DNA from: Edaphochlamys debaryana
Taxonomy: Eukaryota > Chlorophyta > Chlorophyceae > Chlamydomonadales
Assembly: GCA_016858145.1 (NCBI GenBank)
Contig: JAEHOE010000013.1
Coordinates: 434,001 to 498,000, forward strand
Reading direction: 5' to 3'
Length of the DNA: 64,000 bases
Part shown: in pieces, positions 35,832 through 46,736 of the stretch
Numbering within the stretch: the stretch's first letter is position 1
Layout: each line of letters begins with the position of its first letter
Notes under the pieces: model-generated
Told to the model about the DNA's origin: nothing
The model's database searches: none
The model's input: the letters and a program-made list of their open reading frames with translations, nothing else
Translations under genes and position numbers: made by a program

Positions 35832-37186
35832 AGATGGGCCTTGACATTTGGCCAGGGTCGCGGTCTCCTCTGTGCTTTCGAGCAACCCCGCCGCCGGGTG
35901 CTCCCGAGGGCCCGGGGCGCACGCCGCTGCGTCCCAATGCAAACGCACACTCTCACGCGTGCGTAACCGATCCCATGCACAGACTGAGGTCGAATGCTTT
36001 AGGTTTGCACTTGAGCATACTTTAGGGAATTTAGGTAAGTGCAGGAGCAGCAAACAGTATCGTCAGGAGCACAGCCACACAGAACAAGGCTCGTGCAAAA
36101 CCACAGCTAACCCAGTGCCTTCGACTCTCATCCCCTGTAGTTTCCAGCCTTCACCCGCCTACTGGACCGGGCTGAACGTTCGCGCTCTCATTGGCCCAAG
36201 TCATACTCTCGCAATGCCGGCTGTGGTCTCCCCTGATCCCTGTTGCAAAAGCACCGCTACATGCGAGGGAAGTTGGATTGAGTTCGGCTCGCCCTGCGAA
36301 TCCGGTGTTGCTATGTGCGGCCCCAACCTGCCTGAGCGGTCCGCGCCCGCTCTTCCGGGTCAAGAGCCCGACGCATCGAGCAAGAAAGCCGCATTTCCGA
36401 AACCACACGAACGCGAACGACGACAGCTCGCATCCACAAATGCACATACACACACAAGTCGGACGGCAAACGCGGCCCGTCCGGCGAACCAACTGCCCCG
36501 TACTCGCCGAAGCAATCCTCCTTGCTCCAACAGGCTCCAACCACCAGCCGCGGTGGGATGCACCCGCGGTAATGCTTTGACCGCCTCTACGCCGCTGTAC
36601 CAACACCTCTCAACTAAGAGTCACCACGGCGGGTGGTCCTGGCTGTGGGGCTGACGCCCCTGCCGCCAGCTGCTGCTGCACACCGCGATCGCGTGTGGCC
36701 GCAATGCTACCACAACGGAGCATGCACAGCCCTCGCGACGCAACGCGAGCAGCCAAAGGAGATAAAATGACACGGGGTAAGCAAGAATAAGGCAGCAAGG
36801 CGAGGCGTCCCAAACGCGTCAAACCCGTCAGGAGACGCAGCGGTCTGTCAGAGGCCATCCGAACCCGCAGAGGCAGGTTGCATGGCAAGGGCTGGGCAGG
36901 CAAGCTCCAGCACCCGCCAACAGCAACATGTGAAACGCCATCCAGCTAGTCCGACCAACTGCCACCGCCCCGCCGGCAGAGCGCCTCGCGGCCAATGCAG
37001 CCGCTTGCGAGAGAGCCGGACACGTCAGCTCACGCACCCAGGCCCGGCCGGGCCCATGTCAGGGCCCGCAGCCGCCGGGCCCAGGGCGCAGTGCAGCCCG
37101 AGGGCTCTGCGCCCCCCAGGCCCCATGCGGCGGTGCCCCCACCGCAAAGGCACCAACCGCCAACCGCCAACCGCAAGGCCCGACCG

Positions 37187-39712
37187 CTAACGGAGCACGT
37201 AGCTCCACATGGGCGCGCCGGCGGCGATCTCAGGGGCGCCGCCGCCGCCAGGCGCGGGCGCGCCGGCGGAGGGACCATGACCGCCAGGGCCCGCCGCAGC
37301 CGCGCCGCCGTCGGGGCCGCCGCCGCCGCCAGGCTGAGGCTGAGTAAAGAGCGGCGGCGCGTTGATCACGGCGTGAGGCGGCGGCGGCATCATCTGCGGC
37401 GGCGCGCCAGGCCGGCTGTACTGCGCCGCCGCCGCCAGGTGCCCCGCCGTCGCCATGTGGCCCGGGCCGGCGGCGCCGCCAGGTGGCGGCCCCGAGGGGA
37501 AGATGAAGACGGGCTGACCGTTGATGTGGCCTCCGCTGGCGATGGCGTAGGTGGCGCCGAACCGGTGTGGGTCCATGTGGGATCCCGGTGGCGCCATGCC
37601 GGGCGGTCGCGACGGATCGGCCCCCGGCGGCAGACCATAGATCGTCAGCGGCGCCCCCGACGGCCCGCGGATGGTGTGGGCGCCGGGCCAGATGGCGGCA
37701 CCGCCAGGCACGCCGCCAGGGCCGCCGGCGCCGCCGGATACCGCCGCCAGGCTGGGCAGCGCCAGCCACTGGCCCGTCACGGCGGCGCCGCCGGGGCCTG
37801 ACCCCGGTGCGCCCGGGTGGGGGCCGTGGGCGGGGTGGTAGGAGGAGAAGTAGGCGCTCATGGAGCCGGCGGGGGGGAAGGACTGGGCGAGGTGCACGGC
37901 CTGAGGCGGCGCGCCGGGGTGCGATCCCGGGTGGGGTTGCGAGTGCGCGGCCCCGGGCCCGACGGCGGCGGCAGGGACTTGCAGGCCCGAGGCATTGACG
38001 GGGATGGGGGCGGCGCGCGGGGCGGCGGCGATGGTGACGCCCTTAGCGGCGGCGGAGGGGATGGGGCCGTGGGCGCTGACCGCGGCCGTAATGCCGGGCC
38101 CGGCCGTGTACGGCGGCAGCCCGTACGGCGCCGCCATCCCCACGAACCGTTGGGGCGCGGAGGCGGGGCCGTTGGGCCCGGCGGTTGGTGCCCCGGGCCC
38201 AGCCTGGCCGCCGTTTTGGGCTGCAAGGGCCTGTGCGAGCTGCAGCCCGACCATGCCGACGGTTGACGGTTGCTGAGTCACGTGGCCGCCGCCATTGACC
38301 AGATCGGGTTTTAGCGGCTCGGGTTTGACCAGCCGCATGCCGCCGCCGTCGCCGGAGGCCATGCCGCCGGCGCCCTCGCCGCTGCTGGTGCGCCCGTTGA
38401 CCCCCAGGCCGCCGCTGGTCGGCGCAGGGGTGCCGTCGGCGGACCCGGCCCGGCCGGCATCAGCCAGCGGCGCCGCGGAAGACGTCGCTGACGTCGGCGG
38501 CGCCGCCAGGCCTACCGCCGCAGCCGGCGGCGCCTTGTCGAGCGTGGGCAGCGACGCCGCCGCCTGGCAGTGAACCATGGGCCCGTTTGCGCCCGTGAAT
38601 GCGCGGGGCTCGGACTTGGGCCGCATTTGGTCCTGCGACGGCGCCTGTGGGGCAACTGGGGTGGCTGCGGGCGGAGAGGTGTCCCGCCCCGAGGCGCCCA
38701 GCGGCGGGGCCGTTGTCCCGCCGCCCGTGCCGTTGCCGGCCGCCGACGTCTCCTTCTGGATGTAGTTCCATACGGGGACGCAGATGGCGCACGTTGAGGA
38801 CTGTGGGCGGGTGGGGTGCGGGGGAGCAGCGCGGGATCAGAAGTCGGGGTGAGCGGCAGAGCGCGTCGCGTGTTGGGCCTGAAGAACCCAAACGTCGCGC
38901 GGGGCAAAACACGCAGAGGGCTGCAGAGGCTCCGCTGGGGCCGTCGAACACGAGGCACACACGTCGCATTAACGCCAGCAGGAAGGGCCTCAGGCCCGGC
39001 ATTGGTGGATACTGTGCCGGGGCCAACCCCCAAACCACCCACGGCCTCAACCCCCCCCTCCCCTGGCCTCGCTCCCCCGACCGCCCTTTGCGCATCCCCG
39101 AGCTCTCCCACCTGGCAGCGCCGGCTGTGCTGTAGCAGCGGCTTAAGCAGCGCACAGCGAGGGTAGGTGCAGGGCGCCTTGGTGCAGGCCCCGACGTGCC
39201 GCAGCGTCTTCTTCCCGTATGTGCAGAGCTTGCCCAGCTCGCACTGCTCCTCCGGACTCGCGCATGTGTAGCAGTGCTGAGCGAACAGCAACCATCGATG
39301 CCGGTTCTCCAACGCCCGCAGGATGTCGTTGCCGCCTGCGGAGCGAGGGTGGGAGCAATTGCTCAATGTGGTCCCGCGGATGTGGCCCGTGCCCGCGAGA
39401 ACTGCCCAAGCCGGTGCTGGATATGTTTAGAAAGCATTCTTATACGTCTGAGCGGCATATGCGTGGTTGGGAGTCGCGGAGGTCGTCGACCAAGAGCCTC
39501 CTACGCCTGTGGCAATTGCCGGACGCAAGCTCACCCCGCCGGACCCGTGCTGGTGCGTTCAGGGCGGCTGCTTTAGCTGCGTCTGCGGACGTGCCGCGGA
39601 AGTCAAGCAAGTTGGCCTTTCCGGCGTCCAAATGGTCGCCACGCCGCTCGTCGCCAGCGCGCCCGAGGGCCTTTAGGGGGTCAGAGACAGCCGCATCGCA
39701 AATTGCGCTCAT
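37187..39712 (-). CDS. TAZ-type zinc-finger protein, copy 1
   Basis: Three minus-strand exons close in frame to 671 residues: 39535-39712 (ATG 39712, MSAICDAAVSDPLKALGRAG), 39112-39335, and 37187-38800 (stop TAG). Residues about 63-145 form a TAZ zinc finger: RHRWLLFAQHCYTC, CELGKLCTYGKKTLRHVGAC, CTYPRCALLKPLLQHSRRC, then SSTCAICVPVW in the next exon. TAZ domains bind transcription-factor activation regions in CBP/p300 and plant BT proteins. No HAT, bromo, KIX or BTB domain is visible, so it is a TAZ-only protein with about 520 residues of Pro/Gly/Ala-rich tail. Likely nuclear (inference). Its ATG lies 73 bp from a dispersed repeat, which therefore occupies the promoter region. Paralogous to 49278-52651. 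Confidence 0.9.
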
Positions 39713-39785
39713 GCTCTTGGCATTGCTAGCCGCAGGAACGCAGGCGAGGCCCGCAGCGCTGAGGATGCTACTATAAATTTTCGTA

Positions 39786-40260
39786 AGCCACGCTGCAACG
39801 CCTAGGAGGCAGGTATGGACGCTCTATGCATGCAAAGGTGGGCGTGGCGGTTTGGTGTGCGACCTCGGGGGGAACGGGTTCGGGTTCGGCGGAAACTCGG
39901 CGGTACGGCAAGCCCGGCAACCGCCTTGCAACGAACCTGGTGCTTTTGCGCGCCTCCTATTCCGTGCCCCTACCACTGACCACTGAGAGCGACGCAGCGA
40001 CCGCTTGCAATGTGCACACGGAGCTCGCGTTGCGCTGCGCCTTGCGCACGAGTCGGGCGCGAGATGAGGGTATGAGTCTACCACGGTTCCACCAACAATT
40101 TTGGGCAAGCTGCCGCGCCCCCTGCACTGCGACGCTTCACAGGAGTCGTCTGTGTATATCGGCGCTCTCTTTCCTCTGCAGAATGTCCATGCATGCTAGC
40201 TCCCGGCCGACGAGGTTGTGTTCATCGATGCTCCGAGCGGAGGGGGCGCCCTCCACCGAC
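39786..40260. repeat. Dispersed repeat, copy A (about 475 bp)
   Basis: Nearly identical to 43593-44069 in the same orientation. It starts agccacgctgcaacgccta and ends ccctccaccgac. I see no terminal inverted repeats or flanking target duplication and cannot classify it. It lies directly upstream of the first TAZ gene. Weak similarity to copy B continues to about 40313. Confidence 0.9.
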
Positions 40261-42936
40261 TGCCTGCATTTATGCTTGTCTGCCCTGCGAGCACATGCTG
40301 CTGCGGTCTTTCAGCTTGGCCGCTTTTGGTGCGTGCGACCGCCGGCCTTCCTCTTTCGGCTTTTCAGGCACTCCACACCGGGAGTTTCGCTCACCGCATG
40401 CTCCTTTCAGATTGAAGGATCCTGCGTAGCAACGTGTATTGATCCTTCTTGGCGCACAACGGGCGGCGTCCATGCTTTCGGGATGCCCTGTGAGAATGCG
40501 TGCGCCGTGGACACAGTTGTAGCCTATGCAGGCAGCTCGGTGACTGTCGAAATATCGTTACCGAGAGCATCGCGTGTGGACGTGGGTCCGTTCCCGCGGC
40601 CCTCCCGCCAGTGCACTCCCAGGGTCCCGGACGGCACCCAGCACGCGTGCTCTGCTCGGGTGCTCTGCTCGGGTGCTCTGCTGTTCCTCTGATCAAGGTG
40701 TCTCGCTGCCATCTTCAGTCGCTGTCACGCCATGGGCCACAGGCGACGGGTTCCCCAAGCCGTGCCTCCCAGGAGGTGCCTTTAAATGCGTCCGTGCACT
40801 CGCTTTCTTCTAGCCCCCCGTGCCGACCAGCCTCTCCCTAACCCCTGCGGGCGCTCCAGTCGAGAGGCCTCGCTCAAACGCCGCCCAGTCCTGTGTACTG
40901 TCTTGGTTCAGTTGAGGCGCCTTCTCATGCAGGTCATGCTGATGCAGACTGCGCTGCACAGCCCCGGTGAGCACATACAGGCCCTGGAGCTGCGGTCCTC
41001 CACGTTCCTGGCCTCCCTGCGGAGTGTGGATTGTTTCGGGGCGCCCGCAGGCCGCAGCTCACACCGTCCGCCCCACCAGCTTCAACGAACCTGAGCTGCC
41101 GGACGCTCACGGCTGCAGGTTCCTAAAGGTTCCCAGATTTCCCACCCACCCTACGGTTGCAGGTTCCTGCAGGTGCCCACCCACCCTACGGCTGCCGGCG
41201 GCCCAGCACGTGGTTCAGACGGGGAGCCCCACGAGGGCAGCCCCGTGGACAAGCGGACACATTTGATGTCTTCCGACCCTCCGCCGTCTGGGGAGCTCAG
41301 CGGAGCCCGGACATGTAGCAAACAGGCATGACGCTTCGCCCTCGCCACCCCACCACCGGCAGCCCCGGCCCTCGCCTCCGTGCCTGGCGCCCAGCCCGTC
41401 GTCCCCACCCGGCCACCCCTCGGGCCCCAGCCCTCCCGCCTCCGTGACTGTGCCTGCGGCTATGCCGCCCTCCCCCGACCGCCGCGCTCAGCCAAACGCC
41501 TCAGGCCCGACCCTCAGCGGCACACGCCTCGCACGTCCCAGTCGCCTCGGCACGCTTGCACGGCTCCTCGACTTCGCCGCCCACCAGCTCGAGCTGCCCA
41601 GCCAGCGCGTCCAGCCATGCGCAGCTCCGTAACCACAGCTGCGACCGGTCGGTGCGGCCAGCGTCTACGAGCGCAGCTGCCTCCGACTACGCTACTACTT
41701 CCATTGCACCCACACGTATCGCCTCCCCGCTCCCGGCTCCCCGCTCCCGCTGGCCTCCTTCCGGGCACTCGTATTGCCCTAGGTCCCAAAACCAACCTTT
41801 CTCCCGCCGCTTCACGTAGCTCCTAGACGCACGGGCCGGGTTTCGGGACGGGGTTTCTTCGTAGAAGCATCTTCCGCCCACCACCACGCCCACCACGTAC
41901 GGCAGCACGGAGCTCGCAGCCTTCAGGCGGCGTGCCGCAGCCGGCCTCTTTCCCCCAGCTCGCACTTGCACACACCGCACTCTACGGTCGTTTAGTTCTG
42001 CAGCTGACACGTCGACTTCGTCTCTACCGCTTGCAGGTGAGCGCTCGCGCATGATGACCATAGACGACCGGCACGCTTCACGGCTGGGGGCTTCTTCAAG
42101 CGGCTCAGGAAAGTGCTATTCGCGCCTGTCTCCCATAGGACCTGTATCAGCCTGCTCGACGTACCCGGCACAGCTCTACACCGTCACCAGCAACAGCATG
42201 CCGGTTACTCTAGCATAGCCGTTCTCAGCCGCATCCCCGACTACATCTGCTGCGCATTATGCTCCGTGTAGTGCTAGATAGCCCTGTTGCTAGTGCACTG
42301 TATGGAGGCTATGCCCCCCGACCCTCCGCCGTCTTGCAATCTACCATACTTTGATTGTCACCGCACGACCTCAGTCGGCAACATGGCCGGTTAGCAGCAA
42401 GCGACCGGTGGTCCGTTGAGAGTTGCCTTGACCCTCGCTTGCATTGCACTGATGATCTCCGGCCAACTCTGTCCTCGCACTTCACACCCGATGGTGTACA
42501 GATACCCGTCGCCCCTGCACGGCGAGGGGCGCGGGCCGCACGGCCGGTGCTCTTCGCTTCCTCCGCTCCCCCATCAGCGCCCTACCGGCGCTGGCACTGG
42601 CGCAGCTGCCGTCCTGGTATTCCCCCTGTAGAGCTCCTCCGCAGCCCTGTCCGCCCTCCCGCCTTATATCAGTCCCCCATACGCTCTACTCTCGTCCTGA
42701 GGGCCCCAATGCCCACCGCGCGCTACAGCCTAGCGCCCACCATGTCCCCCCGCTTGGAACACATCTACTCGGCATACACCCCGTCCCTCGCCCCTCACGC
42801 CTCTACTCTCGGTACCGCGGCCCAACTCCTCGGCCGCAAGCTCAGGTGCCCCGACACGTCGTGGCCACAGACATCTCGCAGGATCTTAGACCATCGGTGA
42901 TTGCAGCCTGATCCAGACCAGATCGAGATCCGGATC
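40261..42936. other. Intergenic, no intact gene
   Basis: Between the repeat upstream of TAZ copy 1 and the NUDC stop. It contains a short array of ctctgctcgggtg units (about 40649-40683) and a repeated cccacccaccctacgg word (about 41140-41190). The longest open frame (42355-42900, plus) has no recognisable motif. Around 40933-41032 two short exon-like pieces with splice-like ends are visible, but they join to nothing. Confidence 0.4.
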
Positions 42937-45900
42937 TTACATTATCTTGGCCTGCGAGAAGTCCATCTCGGGGTGCGCCGCCATGAACTTCTTGAGCATG
43001 TCCTGCTTGGCCAGCTCGTCGCTGGAGGGCAGGCCCAGGGCCTTCTGGCGCTGGTCAAACTGTTGGCGGTTGGCAGTTGGGAGTTGGCGGTTGTGAGTTA
43101 CCGGTTGTAGGTTAGGGAGTAGAGGCAACGGGAGCTGAGCAGGGCCAGCATCGAGCTTGCCAGGAGTCGGCTGCGCGCGCGTGACAGGCGCAAACCGTTC
43201 CGTACACGCCGCAACATCCCGTCATCCCCATGCCTCCTCGCCACCCCAGCCCGCGCACCCCGGCGGCACTACGCCGCGTTGTCAACCAGACGCCACGCAC
43301 CATCATCGCGTATGTCATCGCGTATGTAACTGTATCTGTATCATCTCCTCCGTCATACCGTCTGCCCCCCCTCTCCCCCCCTTGACAATCCCCCGAGACC
43401 CCTCCCCACGCACCATCATCTTCTCCACCGTCTTGCGCGTCTCCCCATCCAGGTCCGACAGCTTGCTGTTCTCCGGCTCAACCTGTGGACGGGGGGAGAG
43501 GAAAGGGAGGGAGAGGGGGAGGGGGAGGGGAAGGGAGGCGGTGCAGATGGGCCATAGAGAGAGAGAGCCGCATGCAGTGCTTGGGAGCTTGGAGCCACGC
43601 TGCAACGCCTAGGAGGCAGGTATGGACGCTCTATGCATGCAAAGGTGGGCGTGGCGGTTTGGTGTGCGACCTCGGGGGGAACGGGCCTTCGGGTTCGGCG
43701 GAAACTCGGCGGTACGGCAAGCCCGGCAACCGCCTTGCAACGAACCTGGTGCTTTTGCGCGCCTCCTATTCCGTGCCCCTACCACTGACCACTGAGAGCG
43801 ACGCAGCGACCGCTTGCAATGTGCACACGGAGCTCGCGTTGCGCTGCGCCTTGCGCACGAGTCGGGCGCGAGATGAGGGTATGAGTCTACCACGGTTCCA
43901 CCAACAATTTTGGCCAAGCTGCCGGGCCCCCTGCACTGCAACGCTTCACAGGAGTCGTCCGTGTATATCGGCGCTCTCTTTCCTCTGCAGAATGTCCATG
44001 CATGCTAGCTCCCGGCCGACGAGGTTGTGTTCATCGATGCTCCGAGAGGAGGGGGCGCCCTCCACCGACGGCCTGCTCCCATGCTTCATGCTGGCACACG
44101 CTGCTGCGCCCAGACCTGTCCCCCCACCTGTCCCCTCCCTCCCGCCCCCCCCCCCCTGCCTCACCTTCTGCGTATCGATCTCCGGCTCGCCCTTGACCAC
44201 CGCCGCCCACCAGTGCATGCCCTCGGCCTTGGCCAGCGTCAGCTCCAGCGTGTCGTCCACGATGTTCCACATGGAGTCGTCCGGCTTGACGGGCTCCACG
44301 AACTCGCCCTGCGGACCGGACAGGAGCCGGACAGGTATCGGACAGGGACCGGACAGGTATCGGACAAGGACCGGATCGGACAGGACAGGCAACGGCGGCA
44401 CCCGGGGGGAGTGTCCGTACGGGGCTTAGTCCTCGGGCGCAAGCCCGCAGGCCCGTCGGCGTCGACTCCGCACCCCTCGCCCCGCAACCTCCCTCCCTCC
44501 CTCCGGCCCGCGCCGCTTGCCTCGATGATGGGAGGCTGCCCCTTGAGCCCCAGGCGCAGCTTGGTCTTGGTGATGGCCACGTCACACATCTTGCCCTTGG
44601 TGCCCTTGGGCAGCTGCACGGACACAGACACCTGCGGGTGCGGGGGGCGGGGGGGCGGTCAGAGGGTAGCTGGCGACCGTGAGGGGGAGGGAGCGGTTGC
44701 ATGGGCAGTTCGGCTGACACGCGCTCGGGTCTGTGATTGGGCTGCTGACGGCGGTGGCGGCGGGTTTACCGAGCGAGCATTAGTGGAGGAAGGGAGGGCG
44801 GTGGCGCATGTGCAGGAGTGCTGACAGGTCGTCGCAGGAAAGAGCACCAGTCACCGGGGGAGCCCCAGGCGCCACGGGGTGGCTGTCTCCCTGCCTCCAG
44901 GCCCATGCGTGGCTCCCCCCGCCGTGCCTACGCCTCAATCCAAAGCCAGGGCCTCAACCCCGCCGCCCCTAGCCCTGCAGACCTCCCACGCCAAGCCATG
45001 CCAGACGTGATCCCGGACCTGGCAGCCCAGCACGCGAGCCTGATCGAACCCTCCAGCCCTGAGCCCGGCCTCGAGGCCCCCGCCGCCCCTCGCCCAGGCC
45101 CCTGCGCCCCGGAGCCATGCGCCCGCGGTGAGCCCGGGAGTCCGTCTACCGGCAAGCTGGTGGGGCGACATCTGCCGGCTCCCCCCGTGCTCCTAGGCTC
45201 TTGCTTGCTCTCTAGGCTTTCTAGGCCCCTCGTGCTCCCTAGGCTCTTGGCGCCCAACCATGCTCCTGGCAAGATCCCCGTCTCTAAGCCTGGTTTGCTC
45301 GCTTCCCTGGCAGCTCCGCTCGCAACGGGCTTGCCGGACTTCCCCGCCCCCCTGCCCCCACAGCAGGCCCCCTTGTGCAGCCCCCCTCCTCCACGCATGG
45401 TTCCAGTCCGCAAAGCGTCTGCCCCCCACCCCCCGCCTCTCCCCTCCGCCCCACCCCACCTCCGACAGCGTCTGCCCCCACGTGTAGCGCTCCAGGTCGG
45501 CCCCCCGCGCCGAGTTGGGCTCTGCGCATCGAGGGGGGGCGGGGGCGGGGCCAGGGGCGTGAGTCGGGCCTCTCCACGGGCCTTGTCAGTCACAGGTTGC
45601 CGCTGGAGGGGACCTGCTAAGGCTGCGCGCCACCGGGCCCGTTGGGAGCCCCTTGACAAGCCCTGCACGGCACGCGCTCGACAGGTGTCGGTCGTGTGGT
45701 CGATTGGGAGCCGGGCATGGGGCCTCCACACGGGCGCTCACGCACACAACGCCCAGGCGCATGGCTGCCCCGCGGCCCTGGCCGCACTCACTGATCCCCT
45801 TGCTCTTCTCCTCCTCCTTCTCGTCCTCGAGAACCGTCTCCGAGGGCCCCGCCTCCGCGGCTGCCGCAGGGGCCGAGGTGCTGGGGGCCTCCGCTGCCGG

Positions 45901-46736
45901 AGCCTCCGCCGCGGGCGCCGGTGCGGCAGCGGGAGCGGGGGCGGCAGCGGGAGCAGGGGCGGCAGCGGGCGCTGGGGCCGGGGCAGCTGTGGATGGGGCT
46001 GCTCCGGAAGCAGGGATGGAGGGGAGGCATGCAGTTAGCCAGGGCTTGCTTGGGAGGCAGCCGCGCCTTCGTCGTGTTGCCTGTCCTCCGCCCTCCCGGC
46101 ATGTGCCCCCGTAACGTGCCTGGCCCCCCTCCCGTCGGCGGCACGTTTGCCTACCCGCGCTGGCAGCTGCTGGCGCTGGCGCTGGCTTCTCCTCAACAGG
46201 TGTGGATGCCTGCAAGAGGCAAGCGAGTTGACGGGGGCAGTGGTCCAGAAGCAGACGCCGGAGGGTGCCGGGACAGGCATGGTCGGGACAAGCCGCGGCC
46301 CCCGTCGGCTCCCGGAGCCTCCTCCTCTAGCCTGAGCACCAGCGCTTAGACCTACCTTTGCCTCCGGCGCCTTAGCCCCTGCTAGGAAGCCGCCCTTGAT
46401 GCCTTTCTCCTCGCCCGCGACCTGTGCGATCGCGCGCCAATGACCGGTTCAGCGCAAACGACGGTCGCGCGATAAACGAGCAAGGTAAACGCGCTTTCTC
46501 CCATCCGACGACCAGGAATGGCCGCAGCAAGGCAGCCTCACCTCCCGGAAAGCATCGAGAAGCCTCGACTTCGCGTCGCCCTTGAAGAAGTTCGACTTGC
46601 GCTTCAAGAAGTCAAGGACCGTCGTCACAAACTTCCCAGCGTCGCCCTCGTGCTGGATCAGCATGTTGCCGAGGAACTTGTCGCCCTCGACGGAGTCATA
46701 CTTGTCCGTCACGTCCTCTATCACACAGTGGCTCAT
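42937..46736 (-). CDS. NUDC: Nuclear migration protein NudC
   Basis: CS/p23-domain co-chaperone that assists Hsp90 clients and dynein function in other eukaryotes. Nine minus-strand exons close in frame to 343 residues: 46542-46736 (ATG 46736), 46356-46421, 46155-46209, about 45792-45998, 45460-45521, 44521-44631, 44165-44308, 43414-43482, 42937-43059 (TAA). The N-terminal NudC motif is [21 protein letters not shown]. An Ala/Pro-rich acidic linker follows. The CS domain (about residues 176-270) begins [21 protein letters not shown] and includes [13 protein letters not shown] and the MWNIVDD and [12 protein letters not shown] strands. The C-terminus is [20 protein letters not shown], then [15 protein letters not shown] and [14 protein letters not shown]. 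Exon 6 ends in a GC donor (GAG|GCAAGC). Intron 7 carries a dispersed repeat. Confidence 0.95.
43593..44069. repeat. Dispersed repeat, copy B, inside NUDC intron 7
   Basis: Nearly identical to 39786-40260; the only length difference I see is a few extra bases near 43685. It sits between NUDC exons 44165-44308 and 43414-43482 and accounts for most of that intron. Confidence 0.9.
44314..44390. repeat. Short tandem repeat in NUDC intron 6
   Basis: Imperfect units of ggacaggtatcggacaggg type, immediately upstream (in transcription) of the acceptor of exon 44165-44308. Confidence 0.85.

Larger units (their letters stand above)
34313..37186. other. Convergent intergenic region / 3'UTRs
   Basis: Between the stop codons of two convergent genes. 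Base composition is visibly less GC-rich than the exons, and open frames are short or lack the codon bias of the neighbours. Confidence 0.5.

Noticed and set aside
35848..36654. 268-codon plus-strand frame
   Set aside because: Lies in a less GC-rich convergent intergenic region and lacks domain or codon-bias evidence.
39824..40108. Minus-strand frame in the dispersed repeat beginning KIVGGTVV, resembling the N-terminus of a trypsin-like protease
   Set aside because: Only the IVGGT word matches; no catalytic motifs follow. The same frame exists in copy B because the DNA is duplicated.
40933..41032. Two small exon-like pieces (VMLMQTALHSP, ALELRSSTFLASLR)
   Set aside because: Splice-like ends are visible, but no further exons, start or stop could be linked.
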